From Desulfosporosinus sp. Sb-LF (GTDB taxonomy: Bacteria; Bacillota; Desulfitobacteriia; Desulfitobacteriales; Desulfitobacteriaceae), in assembly GCF_004766055.1 (NCBI RefSeq), contig NZ_SPQR01000005.1:62001-126000 (forward strand): a stretch of 64,000 nucleotides of DNA, read 5' to 3'. The first letter of the stretch is position 1; the number at the start of each line of letters is the position of its first letter. Below the pieces are notes generated by a model that had not been told where the DNA came from, ran no database searches, and worked only from the letters and a program-made list of their open reading frames with translations. This document shows, piece after piece, positions 41,661 to 51,463 of this stretch. The position numbers and the translations under genes are program-made.

Positions 41661-43574
41661 TCAGCTGAGTCCTAAGCCCTTCCTTTTGAGCATGATATGG
41701 GCTTCAATATCATTAGCAACTTGAACAGGATCATCGCCGAGTGCGACCTTCCCGCCAGTCAATCCTTCCACATCTTGAGTTAATAGCTTGACCAGTTGAG
41801 GCGCACCAGTTACAAAGGGGGTCGGAGATAAATGAGTGTATGCTCCATAAGCTACAGCGAAAACTCCATCGATCGTGGCCTTTTGCTCCATCCATTCGGG
41901 TGCGGTTACAGCAATCGGCAATTGAGGAATATCCACATCCAGATGATCCGCCAAGGCTGTTACGAGCATGGAGATTCTGCCAGTATCCGTACATGTGCCA
42001 AAACTTAAGACAGGCGGAATCTTCAAGGCTCCGCATACTTCTGCTAAACCCTTGCCTGCCATATTAATGGCATCGAGGTTACAAAGCCCCGCCACTTCTA
42101 ACGCATGGTTTCCGCAGCCACCAGCTACAACCAAGATATCCTTCTTAATAAGTTCTTTCGTAAGGTTTACCGTGTTCCAATCCTGAGGGCCATTTCTCAA
42201 GGTGGAACAGTTCGCTAAAGCGACAATCCCTTTAATCTTTCCAGAAGCAATGACATCAACAAGCGGGTCTAGTTTATTGCCCAGTGCTCCCAGAACGGCT
42301 TCTGTGGAAAATCCCGCAATCGCCTTTTGGGTGATTCTTGGAACCTGAGCAGTAATTTTTCCATGCCGTTTCTTGAAGTTTTCAATGCCTAAATTGAAGA
42401 GCTGTTCTACCACTCCTTCGATTTCACCCGGATGGTAGGGCATCTTATGCTGAAGTCCTGGAACCCCGATAATCGTGCTAACGCTAACCAACGTTATTTG
42501 ATATTTCTCGGCATACATGTCAATAGCGGGTGGCGAACAGTTTTCTTCCATCGCCATGACATCCACTGTGCCAGTCGCCAGAAGGGGCTCTATACTTAGC
42601 CAATTTCCCATTAAACCAACGAACACATCATCTACTTCAAATCTTTGAAGCAACTCTTGTCCCGTTTCAATAGAACCGACTACTCTAAGGCCTTTAGCCC
42701 CAGCTGCTTTCGCTCTCGCTTGAACTTCAGGCATTCTTGCCTTTTCGATCGCTGCTGCGCCAGCCCAAGGCTGATGGCCGTTAAAGACAATATTGATGTA
42801 ATCAGGGTCCATAATCCCTAAATCGACGTTAACTTCATGAGGTGTAGGAGTACCAAACAAAATATCCTGGGTCATTTCAAGCCCAATCTGAGCATTATAG
42901 ATGGTAGCCAACCCCAAACGCAAGGCTTTGAGTGCTAAAGAAACATAATCTCCATCGACATTGGTCAAACAGCTCGCCACCGAATTCTGTTCTTCATGAA
43001 CCACGCCGGCCGGATAGATATGTAGATCCTTCCAAACTTTTTTCCGTTTCTTCGGGGCAAAGGCTTCGACCATGAGATTGGGCTCGTCCGTTCCAATATT
43101 CATTTGATCATTGAGGACATCTGCCAATTGAATTGCCATCTGATTAATATCCTGATTGGTATTGATTCCAAGCGTTTCACACATCCATTTTAGTTTATTA
43201 GTATCGGTAATTTTGAAAGGTGTCTTCCCTTCTCCAGTTGACTTTAAGGTTCTAAAAGCCTCATAAGCATGGTGACTATAGGTACCCGCTCCCATGATAT
43301 TTTGGAGAAGCAATTTTCTCATAGCCATCGCATCCGGCCCGATTCCACAGACCCCCTTATCATGCCCACTCTTCTCACTAATTCGGCAGGGCCCTTGGGA
43401 ACACTGTTGACAGCTTAAGCCTTCTAAGCAAAATCTACAGCGAATTTTCTCTTGTTGAGTCCAGCGATCAAAGACATTGGACATACCATCTTCACGGATT
43501 CGTATCAACATCTCTTCCACAGAATCATGATAGCTTACCCGGCCTTCTGTTTTCTCCAGTACAGTTTCTGACAT
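41661..43574 (-). CDS. cooS: Anaerobic Ni-Fe carbon monoxide dehydrogenase
   Basis: Catalytic subunit of 637 residues, full length, oxidising CO to CO2 at the C-cluster (NiFe4S4). The N-terminal Cys cluster CRFCLEGLSCQQCSQGPC gives B- and D-cluster ligands, followed by GVCGIGPDAMAMR. Further ligand regions are HEVNVDLGIMDPD...FNGHQPWAG (C-cluster His), MAMEENCSPP, VALANCSTL, VAGGCGNHAL and VLSFGTCTDTGR. It is monocistronic: no cooC, cooF or acs genes adjoin. Nickel probably comes from the cooT-nikMNQO cluster at 4.5-7.5 kb. AAAAGGGGG precedes the ATG. Confidence 0.95.
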   Translation of the reverse strand: MSETVLEKTEGRVSYHDSVEEMLIRIREDGMSNVFDRWTQQEKIRCRFCLEGLSCQQCSQGPCRISEKSGHDKGVCGIGPDAMAMRKLLLQNIMGAGTYSHHAYEAFRTLKSTGEGKTPFKITDTNKLKWMCETLGINTNQDINQMAIQLADVLNDQMNIGTDEPNLMVEAFAPKKRKKVWKDLHIYPAGVVHEEQNSVASCLTNVDGDYVSLALKALRLGLATIYNAQIGLEMTQDILFGTPTPHEVNVDLGIMDPDYINIVFNGHQPWAGAAAIEKARMPEVQARAKAAGAKGLRVVGSIETGQELLQRFEVDDVFVGLMGNWLSIEPLLATGTVDVMAMEENCSPPAIDMYAEKYQITLVSVSTIIGVPGLQHKMPYHPGEIEGVVEQLFNLGIENFKKRHGKITAQVPRITQKAIAGFSTEAVLGALGNKLDPLVDVIASGKIKGIVALANCSTLRNGPQDWNTVNLTKELIKKDILVVAGGCGNHALEVAGLCNLDAINMAGKGLAEVCGALKIPPVLSFGTCTDTGRISMLVTALADHLDVDIPQLPIAVTAPEWMEQKATIDGVFAVAYGAYTHLSPTPFVTGAPQLVKLLTQDVEGLTGGKVALGDDPVQVANDIEAHIMLKRKGLGLS

Positions 43575-43751
43575 TATCTATCCCCCTTTTATGGTTACTA
43601 CAAGAAAGTTTGCTCATCATACCTAGTAAATATGTACGTCATATTACGAAAAAAGCTCTACCAAACTTCCCTATAAATTGGATTATACCCATCCTATCTC
43701 TATATTCAGATCAAATCCGAAGGTGTAATATTGGTTACCCCGCCCAAAAGG

Positions 43752-43790
43752 AAAACCCTGTAACAGTAAATCTACCGCTACAGGGTTTCT
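43752..43790 (-). terminator. Terminator of the lipoprotein gene
   Basis: AACCCTGTA and TACAGGGTT pair around GCGGTAGATTTACTGT. On the minus strand TTTTCCTTTT follows. Confidence 0.75.
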
Positions 43791-43833
43791 CAAATCAATG
43801 TGATACACGTATTAGTCACTACTAATAGACATT

Positions 43834-44382
43834 TTACTGCTGGGGTACCGATACCGTCATCACTGCCACGGTTTTATCGCTTGCCTTAAACGGAATATAG
43901 ACCTTCAGATACCCGCTGCTTAGGGTACTAGTGGTAGTCCCACTTTTCATAACCTCCCCAACCGTCGGCGGGGTAGCATAACCCTTTAGTACTCTTTCTG
44001 TGCCTTGCTTAACACTAGAGGAAATTCTTTCTTCCCCAACGAAAATGGATACCCCCATTGTACCAGGGAACAACGCTTCAACGTCATCTACAATCTTATA
44101 ATTTCCATTTTCGGTATAAGAACCCTTACTCAAAGTAGTTCCTGCTACTTTCCAGTCGCCAGGGTATTTTTTATTAAGCAAGTCATTTATTTTGGTTTCC
44201 ACAGCAGCTTGGCTTGCTTTGTCTCCTGGTTGTGCCTGAACTTCAGCTGGATGGCCTTCTGGCGTAACAGCTGTACCCGCTTGAGGTTGAGTAGCTTTTG
44301 GAGCTTCGGGTTTCTTTGCACACCCCGCAAGAGAGAGCATTAACACCATGACAGTTACTACAATCAAAATCTTCTTAAACAT
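43834..44382 (-). CDS. Lipoprotein of unknown function
   Basis: Exported lipoprotein of 182 residues. Signal peptide MFKKILIVVTVMVLMLSLAG with lipobox LAGC, then a Pro/Ala/Gln linker and a globular domain from about residue 60. ATG 44382 follows AAGGAGG; an 81-base longer frame has no site. The mature domain (KYPGDWKVAGTTLSKGSYTE, EALFPGTMGVSIFVGEERI) is not recognised. It is on the same strand as the Spy-like gene, 178 bases away, and may respond to envelope stress with it. Confidence 0.8.
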   Translation of the reverse strand: MFKKILIVVTVMVLMLSLAGCAKKPEAPKATQPQAGTAVTPEGHPAEVQAQPGDKASQAAVETKINDLLNKKYPGDWKVAGTTLSKGSYTENGNYKIVDDVEALFPGTMGVSIFVGEERISSSVKQGTERVLKGYATPPTVGEVMKSGTTTSTLSSGYLKVYIPFKASDKTVAVMTVSVPQQ

Positions 44383-44640
44383 TTTTCCTCCTTGAGTTCG
44401 TGAAATAGGGTACTCCAACATTGATATTATACTTGGTTGGTACATATTTGTCGAATACGCCATTTTTTTACGTTATTTTATTCTATCATCTTTTACCAAC
44501 GTGACTGTAACTATACACCTATCCCTCAAAGTCTAAACGCGCTTTTTTCTTTCAATATATTAAGTTATAAGCACAACGAGGATACAATAACTATGGCGTA
44601 GCCCACGTTATTGTATCCTCATTTCAAAAGCAAAAAACCA

Positions 44641-45198
44641 TTAAGCCTTAGGTTGTATTTGTTCAGCACTGCGATCATTGAGCATCTTAATTACCACACT
44701 ACCAAGGGCTTGTTCCTTAGGATCTTGGTAACCCTTCCCGAAGAAACCACCACCCTCTGGAAAATCACGCTTCTTGCCATCACGGCCTTCTTTCATGCCC
44801 CGTTCATTCTGATCGCCCTTCCCATTTCGTTGATTCGATTGATTCATCGAACTATTGTTTTGACGATCCATCAGGATTGCGTATTGAGCTGGTGTAAGTA
44901 TTCCATAAACTTGTTTAGCTAAATCCGACTGGGTATTGAGGTCGGTTGCAGCGGACAATCTTTCTACTAAAGGCAGCATTTGCTTTGCTTGAGCAGGAGT
45001 AACCTTTGCTGTCACGAAGTTCTCCAGATGGATCAGATCAAGATCCACTTGACGATAAACCTGTGAACCCATTTTCGCTGAAGCCAAGGCCTTATTTTGC
45101 TGAGCATGGTAAATATGTCCTGCCGCGCTCCCTCCAATAATCAAGACAACAATGAGTAACAAGTACCACCTTTTTTTAATTTTTTTAAAAAAGCTCAT
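44641..45198 (-). CDS. Spy/CpxP-like membrane-anchored envelope protein
   Basis: Protein of 185 residues with an N-terminal membrane anchor (KRWYLLLIVVLIIGGSAAGH) and an extracytoplasmic helical region. ARVE-like segment KVTPAQAKQMLPLVERLSAA and YGILTPAQYAILMDRQNN resemble the LTxxQ repeats of Spy/CpxP chaperones. A Gly/Lys/Arg-rich loop (about 130-160) follows. It is transcribed divergently from the two-component system, 116 bases apart, so it is probably its target or a feedback partner, as CpxP is for CpxAR. AAAGGAGG precedes the ATG. Confidence 0.65.
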   Translation of the reverse strand: MSFFKKIKKRWYLLLIVVLIIGGSAAGHIYHAQQNKALASAKMGSQVYRQVDLDLIHLENFVTAKVTPAQAKQMLPLVERLSAATDLNTQSDLAKQVYGILTPAQYAILMDRQNNSSMNQSNQRNGKGDQNERGMKEGRDGKKRDFPEGGGFFGKGYQDPKEQALGSVVIKMLNDRSAEQIQPKA

Positions 45199-45314
45199 TT
45201 ATATTCCTCCTTTTTAGATTAGCCTTAGTATATAAACAGAACCTTTAGTTCTCCTTAAGAAATCTAATGAAATATAAAGGGAACTAGTTTAGAATGCATA
45301 TAGAGGTGATTAGA

Positions 45315-46007
45315 ATGCGTTTACTCTTAGTCGAAGATGAGCCAAGGCTCTCAGAGGCCTTAGCCTATATCTTAAAAAAGAACAAATACGGGGTTGATAC
45401 CGCATTTGATGGGGAAACTGGACAAGCTATGGCAGAAACCGGAGTTTATGATTTAATCATCCTTGACAGAATGCTGCCCCGCAAAGAGGGAGTTTCTCTT
45501 TTAAAGGAACTCCGCAGCCAAGGGATCACTACCCCCGTCCTTCTCTTAACTGCTAAAGATTCCATTCAAGATCGGATCGAGGGTTTGGATGCTGGTGCTG
45601 ACGATTACCTTGTAAAACCTTTTTCCACGGATGAACTTCTAGCTCGCTTGAGGGCTTTAGGACGAAGACTCAATACGCAAATTCAAGACGAACAACTGAC
45701 GGTCGCTGGGCTTATTTTGAAACCCCTCCACTGTGAATTAACCAAAGGAAGCGAAACGGTCAAACTCACCTTGAAAGAATCTCTGCTTCTGGAGCTCTTT
45801 ATGCGTAATCCCAGGCAGGTTATCACCAAGGAACAGATTTTAGACAGAGTGTGGGGACTAGACTCGGAAGTTGAGGCCAATAATGTAGAGATTTATGTAC
45901 ACTATCTGCGCAAAAAGCTAAATTCATCCGAGGTCAGGATCGAAACTGTGCGAGGAATTGGCTATTGCCTAAAGGAGGTGCCTAATGTTCCGGGAATTGA
46001 GACTTAA
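45315..46007 (+). CDS. OmpR/PhoB-type response regulator
   Basis: Regulator of 230 residues. Receiver domain 1-115 with acidic pocket VEDEP, phospho-Asp in YDLIILDRMLPRKEG, Thr in LLLTAKD and Lys in DDYLVKPF. C-terminal winged HTH from about 128 (ESLLLELFMRNPRQVITKEQ, then NVEIYVHYLRKKL). ATG 45315 follows AGAGGTGA. It overlaps the kinase gene by 23 bases. Closest group by appearance is CiaR/CopR-like. Confidence 0.92.
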   Translation: MRLLLVEDEPRLSEALAYILKKNKYGVDTAFDGETGQAMAETGVYDLIILDRMLPRKEGVSLLKELRSQGITTPVLLLTAKDSIQDRIEGLDAGADDYLVKPFSTDELLARLRALGRRLNTQIQDEQLTVAGLILKPLHCELTKGSETVKLTLKESLLLELFMRNPRQVITKEQILDRVWGLDSEVEANNVEIYVHYLRKKLNSSEVRIETVRGIGYCLKEVPNVPGIET

Positions 46008-47205
46008 ATTAACTTTGATCAATGTTATGGTTATGGCCCTTCTTCTATTACTCTTTGTGATCGGCACCTACTTTCTCATGCAAATACAAATATTTAACCA
46101 ATCTCAACAACTAATGCAAATCGTCTCGAACGAAGCAGGCTCTGGTTCAGTCATCGAAACTCGGGAGCATAACCGGAATATCGTTAAATACTTCTATCTA
46201 AAAACTGATGAAACCGGAAAAATCCTAGAAAGTTCCTCAGATCTACCACTCACCCTCGATCTTATGGCTCCTTTAGCTTACAAAACAATCAACAGTCGAA
46301 ATTCTAAAGGAGAAGTTGGCTTCCATGATCAAGATTACACATACCTAAGGGTCCCTCTCAAACAAACTCCCGGATTCATCCTTACCTTTGTTAACCTTCA
46401 TCAGGATAGGGAGATACTCGGTTTACTATTAAGTTCGCTTTCGATTGGAGGTTTGATCTGCTTAGTACTCGCTTATTATGGCAGTCGATTTATGGCGAAC
46501 CGAGCCATGACCCCCATCCAAAAATCCTGGCAACGCCAGCAAGACTTCGTTGCCGATGCTTCTCACGAACTCAGAACCCCGCTGTCGGTCGTTCAGGTCA
46601 ATTTAGAGCTTGTAAAAGGCAACTCTGAAGAGACCGTGTACAGTCAATCCAAGTGGTTGGATTATAGTCTGCTCGAAACAAAGCGCATGACCAAATTAGT
46701 GGAAGACCTTCTGTTTCTTGCTCGTGCTGATTCTCAACAACAGACATTAGAAATAAAATCATTTCCCCTCCATACCGTTCTCAACGAAGTTGTCGATTCC
46801 TTCAGACCCCTTGCTGAGACCCACGGAATTCTCCTCGAATATTCCCAGTCTTCAGAGGGAACGTGTTTGGGGGACGAAAATAGGATTAAACAGCTCATGA
46901 TTATTCTTCTAGATAATGCAATTAAATACACACCCTCGGAGGGGAAGATTACTCTGGGCTTGCGAACCTGGGGAACTACCTCAGAAATCACAGTGTCCGA
47001 TAACGGCGAGGGCATCGCACCCGAACACGTGACTAAAATCTTCGAACGCTTTTACCGAATCGATAAAGCACGTTCCCAAGAAAAAGAAGGCACGGGATTG
47101 GGCCTGGCCATTGCCGACTGGATCGTCAAAAGCCACCATGGTAGAATTAATGTCTCCAGTTCGCCAGGAAAAGGGACAACCTTTGTGATCAGTTTGCCGA
47201 GATAA
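45985..47205 (+). CDS. Sensor histidine kinase
   Basis: Membrane kinase of 406 residues. Two membrane helices (about 12-32 and 150-168) flank a 115-residue sensor domain with no recognised fold. The region after helix 2 is short, without a clear HAMP. HisKA motif VADASHELRTPLSV, N box DNAIKYTPSEGK, G1 VSDNGEGIAPE, F box FERFYRID and G2 GTGLGLAIADWI are all intact. Partner of the upstream regulator; likely senses envelope stress given the Spy-like neighbour. Confidence 0.92.
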   Translation: MFRELRLKLTLINVMVMALLLLLFVIGTYFLMQIQIFNQSQQLMQIVSNEAGSGSVIETREHNRNIVKYFYLKTDETGKILESSSDLPLTLDLMAPLAYKTINSRNSKGEVGFHDQDYTYLRVPLKQTPGFILTFVNLHQDREILGLLLSSLSIGGLICLVLAYYGSRFMANRAMTPIQKSWQRQQDFVADASHELRTPLSVVQVNLELVKGNSEETVYSQSKWLDYSLLETKRMTKLVEDLLFLARADSQQQTLEIKSFPLHTVLNEVVDSFRPLAETHGILLEYSQSSEGTCLGDENRIKQLMIILLDNAIKYTPSEGKITLGLRTWGTTSEITVSDNGEGIAPEHVTKIFERFYRIDKARSQEKEGTGLGLAIADWIVKSHHGRINVSSSPGKGTTFVISLPR

Positions 47206-47207
47206 AT

Positions 47208-47254
47208 AAAGAAGGCTCCTGCCAAACCTAAAAAACTGGCAAGAGCCTTCTTCT
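47208..47254 (+). terminator. Terminator of the two-component operon
   Basis: AAGAAGGCTCCTGCCA pairs with TGGCAAGAGCCTTCTT (one mismatch), and TCTGTC follows. Confidence 0.8.
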
Positions 47255-47420
47255 GTCGTAGTGAGAATTCGATACAAGATGAGAATTCCCTGTTGTTTCA
47301 GCGTAATGCTTCGTGATAATATTAATGCATAGGAAATTTTTACCTTCGTTCATTAGATTTAGAAATTTTTCATTTATTATCCATTAATAGTCCTTGTATG
47401 AAAAGGAGCTGATCTGCGTA

Positions 47421-50231
47421 ATGCTATGGGATCATACATCCATTAGGCAACGTCTTTTAGGAATTCTAGCGATTCAGACTTTAGTTTTTCTCATCTTTGG
47501 CATGATTGCTACCAATAATGTGATACGGTTGAATGACCTCACCCGCTCGATTTATGAGCACCCACTCGTTGCCTCCAATGCCGCCGTCCAGGCCCATCTT
47601 GAAGAGGTTGAAATCCGACTAGCCATGAGGAAGGCACTACAGGTAGACAGTCTTAGCCTCCGTGTAGACCTGATTGTGCAGATCAACGATCACAACACCT
47701 CTATCCGCCGTAATTTGGATCTAATCCGCGATAATATACTCGATCAGGACGGACTTCGACTAGAACTAGAAACCCGAATCTTACTAGACGGGTGGCAACC
47801 CCTGCAGACAGAATTCATCAGGCTTTTAGACAACGGCAACCTTAATGAAGCCACCAAGTTCCTTAACAACGAAATATCTCCGTGTTCTCTCAAATTGAAT
47901 AGCAATCTAACCCGTCTTAACCAAATTGCCCGTGCTGAGGCTGACCGGCAGATCGCCGAAGCGAACTCAACTTCCGGCAAGGTTCTCCATCTTCTCACAA
48001 TGTCTCTTGCGATAGCACTGGGACTTTCTCTGGCTTTGACGTTTATGGTTACCCGCAGCATCCAGCAAGCCATTGTTTCCCTTAAAGAGGTGATGGCTAG
48101 CATCGTCCACAGCGGACATCTGCAAAAGGCAAAGGTGACAGGCAACCATGAATTCGCGGAAATGAAAAAAGACTTTAACATTCTAATCGAAATGCTGGAG
48201 AATGAATTATGGCTACGGGACGGCCAGAGTCGCCTGCGAGTCGCTCTAGCCGGTAATTATAACTTGAACGAACTGGGTAAAATTGCGCTGCAGTTTGTGG
48301 CGACCTATGTTGGAGCTGGAATGGGAGCTCTTTACGTTTACAATCCGGAAACCCAACAGCTCCAACTCCTAAGTTCATTTGCCCCTCATAATAGCACAAT
48401 GTTAATTCAAGAGCATCCGCTAGGCGAAGGGATTATCGGACAAGTCGCCCTGCAAAAGACGCCAATTCTTCTGCGAAATATTACTCGTGACCAAGCCATC
48501 ATCCAAACAGGGACCACGAGTGAACCGCCCCTCAACACCTACACCTTTCCACTCCTCTTCAACCAGCAACTCTACGGTGTGATCGAACTTGCAGCGCATG
48601 AATTAATGGATCAGAACAAGCAAAATTTCTTGAACAGCTCGACGGCCATCCTTGCCTACTACCTTTTGTCCAGTACACAAAAAGACAAAACGGCCCATCT
48701 CCTAGCTCAAGAGCAAGCCAGCAATGAAAAGCTTCACCAGCAAAGCATTGAGTTGGAGGCTTTGAATGCAGAACTTGAGCAAGGGCAACGGCAGCTGGAA
48801 GAGCATTTCAAAGCTTTAGACGAATCAAATATTGAACTGGAAGAGCATGTCCAGGCTCTGAACCAATCCAATACTGAACTTGAAGAACAGCAAAAAATCA
48901 TGGAGCTTCAAGCTCAGGAACTCCGTGCCAATAATGCTCATTTAATCGGGTTACAACTGACCTTGCAGGAAAAAAACCTCCAATTGGAGATGGCCAGCCA
49001 ATACAAATCTGAATTTCTAGCCAATATGTCACATGAACTTCGCACTCCCTTGAATTCCATTATCCTTTTATCCCAGATGCTGGCTCAAAACAAGCAGCAA
49101 AACTTATCGAAAGACGATCAAAAAAAAGCAAGTGTTATTCAGGCTGCCGGTCAAGAGTTGCTTCAGCTTATCAATCATATCCTAGACCTAGCCAAAATCG
49201 AAAGTGGTCGAACAGAGCTGCTAATCGAAACGATGACAACCCAACAATTAATTTCTAATTGCCAAGACAAATTTGAAACGCTCGCCACGGAAAAGGGTCT
49301 ATCCTTTATTCTCCAAGATGACTTAAAGATGTCCTTCACAACTGATTGCGAAAAACTTAATCAAATCCTCACCAATTTACTAGCCAATGCCTTCAAATTC
49401 ACTTCTAAGGGGAAAGTCACGCTGAAAATCACAGCCAGCAACACCCTAGATCTACCTCTGAAAATTTCCATCAGTGATACAGGCATCGGGATTTCCCCCG
49501 ATAAGCAGGAACTTATCTTCGAAAAATTCCTCCAGGTTGATGGATCCATCAGCCGACAGTACGGAGGAACTGGTTTAGGCCTCTCTATCGTCAAGGACCT
49601 AGTTGCCTTATTAAGGGGAAGAATTACCCTACATAGTGCAAAACACCAAGGTAGCACCTTCACTCTCCTGCTGCCAAGATTTCTCGAGACGGCAACCCAA
49701 CCTGGAATGTCTCCACTACCACCTCATCCTCAACCCATACTCATCACGGATAACCAAACCAGCCTTAGTCCCGAGGATCGACCAAATTTTATCCTACGCA
49801 ATGCCAGCACATTCACTCCTATACGACTTGACCAAGACCCAGATCCGATTCTTCAAGGGAAACGCATCCTACTTTGTGACGATGATCTTAAGAACGTCTA
49901 CACCCTTTCCTCTCTTCTAGAAGATCTCGGCTTGGAGGTCCTAGAAGCTTACAACGGACAGGAAGCTATACAAAAACTTGAGGCTAACCCAGATGTGGAT
50001 TTAATTCTAATGGACATCATGATGCCTGTAGTCGATGGTGTTGAAGCAATGCGGAGAATTTGCAGGGATTCTCGTTTCCGGCATATTCCAATTATCGTTC
50101 TAACAGCCAAGGCCATGCTTGGAGATAAAGAACAATTCATTGCCGCTGGGGCCAAAGGTTATGTTTCTAAGCCCATCGATTATGCGGTCTTGACGAACCT
50201 TATCAAAGACTGGCTGAAAGAAGAACAATAA
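47421..50231 (+). CDS. Large membrane hybrid histidine kinase (TM-HAMP-GAF-coil-HisKA-HATPase-REC)
   Basis: Protein of about 936 residues. Membrane helix at 12-32, a helical-bundle sensor region to about 190, helix 2 (LHLLTMSLAIALGLSLALTF), HAMP, a GAF domain (about 275-420), a long coiled coil of Glu/Gln/Leu heptads (440-520), HisKA ([19 protein letters not shown]), HATPase (LANAFKFTSKG, ISDTGIGISPDKQE, GTGLGLSIVKDLV) and a receiver (LLCDDDLKN, LILMDIMMPVVDG, ISKP-like SKPIDY). The phosphoryl group would go His to Asp internally and then to an Hpt, possibly the CheA-like protein at 54063. AAAGGAG is 13 bases before the ATG, so the start is not certain. Confidence 0.88.
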   Translation: MLWDHTSIRQRLLGILAIQTLVFLIFGMIATNNVIRLNDLTRSIYEHPLVASNAAVQAHLEEVEIRLAMRKALQVDSLSLRVDLIVQINDHNTSIRRNLDLIRDNILDQDGLRLELETRILLDGWQPLQTEFIRLLDNGNLNEATKFLNNEISPCSLKLNSNLTRLNQIARAEADRQIAEANSTSGKVLHLLTMSLAIALGLSLALTFMVTRSIQQAIVSLKEVMASIVHSGHLQKAKVTGNHEFAEMKKDFNILIEMLENELWLRDGQSRLRVALAGNYNLNELGKIALQFVATYVGAGMGALYVYNPETQQLQLLSSFAPHNSTMLIQEHPLGEGIIGQVALQKTPILLRNITRDQAIIQTGTTSEPPLNTYTFPLLFNQQLYGVIELAAHELMDQNKQNFLNSSTAILAYYLLSSTQKDKTAHLLAQEQASNEKLHQQSIELEALNAELEQGQRQLEEHFKALDESNIELEEHVQALNQSNTELEEQQKIMELQAQELRANNAHLIGLQLTLQEKNLQLEMASQYKSEFLANMSHELRTPLNSIILLSQMLAQNKQQNLSKDDQKKASVIQAAGQELLQLINHILDLAKIESGRTELLIETMTTQQLISNCQDKFETLATEKGLSFILQDDLKMSFTTDCEKLNQILTNLLANAFKFTSKGKVTLKITASNTLDLPLKISISDTGIGISPDKQELIFEKFLQVDGSISRQYGGTGLGLSIVKDLVALLRGRITLHSAKHQGSTFTLLLPRFLETATQPGMSPLPPHPQPILITDNQTSLSPEDRPNFILRNASTFTPIRLDQDPDPILQGKRILLCDDDLKNVYTLSSLLEDLGLEVLEAYNGQEAIQKLEANPDVDLILMDIMMPVVDGVEAMRRICRDSRFRHIPIIVLTAKAMLGDKEQFIAAGAKGYVSKPIDYAVLTNLIKDWLKEEQ

Positions 50232-50254
50232 AAATTCCTCCTATTACTCGGATA

Positions 50255-51445
50255 TCAAGCGTAATGGAAGGAAAACGGAAGCACACAGACAAACGTACTC
50301 CCAACGCCTACTTCGCTAGTCACAGTAATTTTCCCGTGCATCATTTCCACCAGTCTCTGGGTGATGGTCAGCCCCAGTCCAGTACCTCCATATTTTCTAG
50401 TGATCGAAGCGTCCCCTTGAGTGAACCGTTTGAAAATCTCAGCCTGCTGATCTTGAGCAATCCCGATCCCGGTATCCACCACCGAGAACCGGATCAAAGC
50501 CCTTTTTTCCTCTTCTGCAAGCTCATCGACCTCTACCCTCAGACAAATTTCTCCCTCGGTTGTGAATTTTACCGCGTTCCCCATGAGGTTATTGAGAATT
50601 TGCTTGAGGCGCAAAGCATCCCCGTATACTGCCGATGGCAGAGCCTCATTCAGGTCAATTTTGATGTCGATTCTGTTGCCCTCTGTACTTTTGCGAAAGA
50701 AGTCCACCACTTCCATGCAGATGTCCCTGATACAGAAAACACCATTGTCCAACTCCGCTCTACCGGCTTCGATCCGTGAGATATCCAGAATATTATTGAT
50801 GATATCCAGGAGCGTCAGGGATGCCGTTTTGATGGTATGAAGATCGTCCTGCTGCTCTTCATTCAGTTCCGTCATTTCTAAGAGCTGTAACATTCCAAGG
50901 ATGCCGTTCATCGGCGTCCTTATTTCATGGCTCATATTGGCTAAAAAAACGCTTTTAGCACGATTTGCAGCTTCAGCCGCCTCCTTGGCTTCTAGCAGTT
51001 CTTTCGTCCTGGCGCGCACGAGTTCCTCCAGATTCTGGTTTAGCATCCGTTCTTTTTCAATCAGTTTCAAATAGACATTGATCCGATTTAACAAAAGATA
51101 ATCGTCAACCGGCTTGGTCAGATAATCTGTCGCGCCTATCTGAAAACCTCGTCTTCTAAATTCGTCTGTGACATATGTGGCCGTTAGGAAAATGATCGGA
51201 ATATCCCGTGTTTTCCGGCGCCTTTTAATCAGCTCGGCCGTTTCAAAGCCATCCATACCCTCCATTTGAATATCCAAGATTATTAGGTCCACTGTGATTG
51301 CCAAAAGAACCTTTAGAGCCTCTGCGCCCGAATCTGCTTCGATCACTTCGGCTTGGAGGTATTGCTGAATTAACGTCTTTAAAGTAAACCGATTATTAAC
51401 ATTGTCATCCACGATAAGAATTTGATAAAGCCTTTGTTCTGACAT
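50255..51445 (-). CDS. Receiver-histidine kinase fusion (REC-HisKA-HATPase)
   Basis: Soluble protein of 396 residues. The receiver comes first ([45 protein letters not shown]), then a short coil, HisKA ([20 protein letters not shown]) and HATPase ([40 protein letters not shown]). No membrane segment, so input comes through the receiver. Last gene of the minus-strand operon, 18 bases after the GGDEF-EAL gene. Convergent with the large hybrid kinase. Confidence 0.92.
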   Translation of the reverse strand: MSEQRLYQILIVDDNVNNRFTLKTLIQQYLQAEVIEADSGAEALKVLLAITVDLIILDIQMEGMDGFETAELIKRRRKTRDIPIIFLTATYVTDEFRRRGFQIGATDYLTKPVDDYLLLNRINVYLKLIEKERMLNQNLEELVRARTKELLEAKEAAEAANRAKSVFLANMSHEIRTPMNGILGMLQLLEMTELNEEQQDDLHTIKTASLTLLDIINNILDISRIEAGRAELDNGVFCIRDICMEVVDFFRKSTEGNRIDIKIDLNEALPSAVYGDALRLKQILNNLMGNAVKFTTEGEICLRVEVDELAEEEKRALIRFSVVDTGIGIAQDQQAEIFKRFTQGDASITRKYGGTGLGLTITQRLVEMMHGKITVTSEVGVGSTFVCVLPFSFHYA

Positions 51446-51463
51446 AGTTATCCATCACTCCCT

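Noticed and set aside
44005-44343. 112-codon plus-strand frame opposite the lipoprotein gene
   Set aside because: Antisense to a gene with signal peptide, lipobox and ribosome site.
50264-50779. 171-codon plus-strand frame opposite the receiver-kinase gene
   Set aside because: Antisense to conserved HATPase motifs; no start signal.
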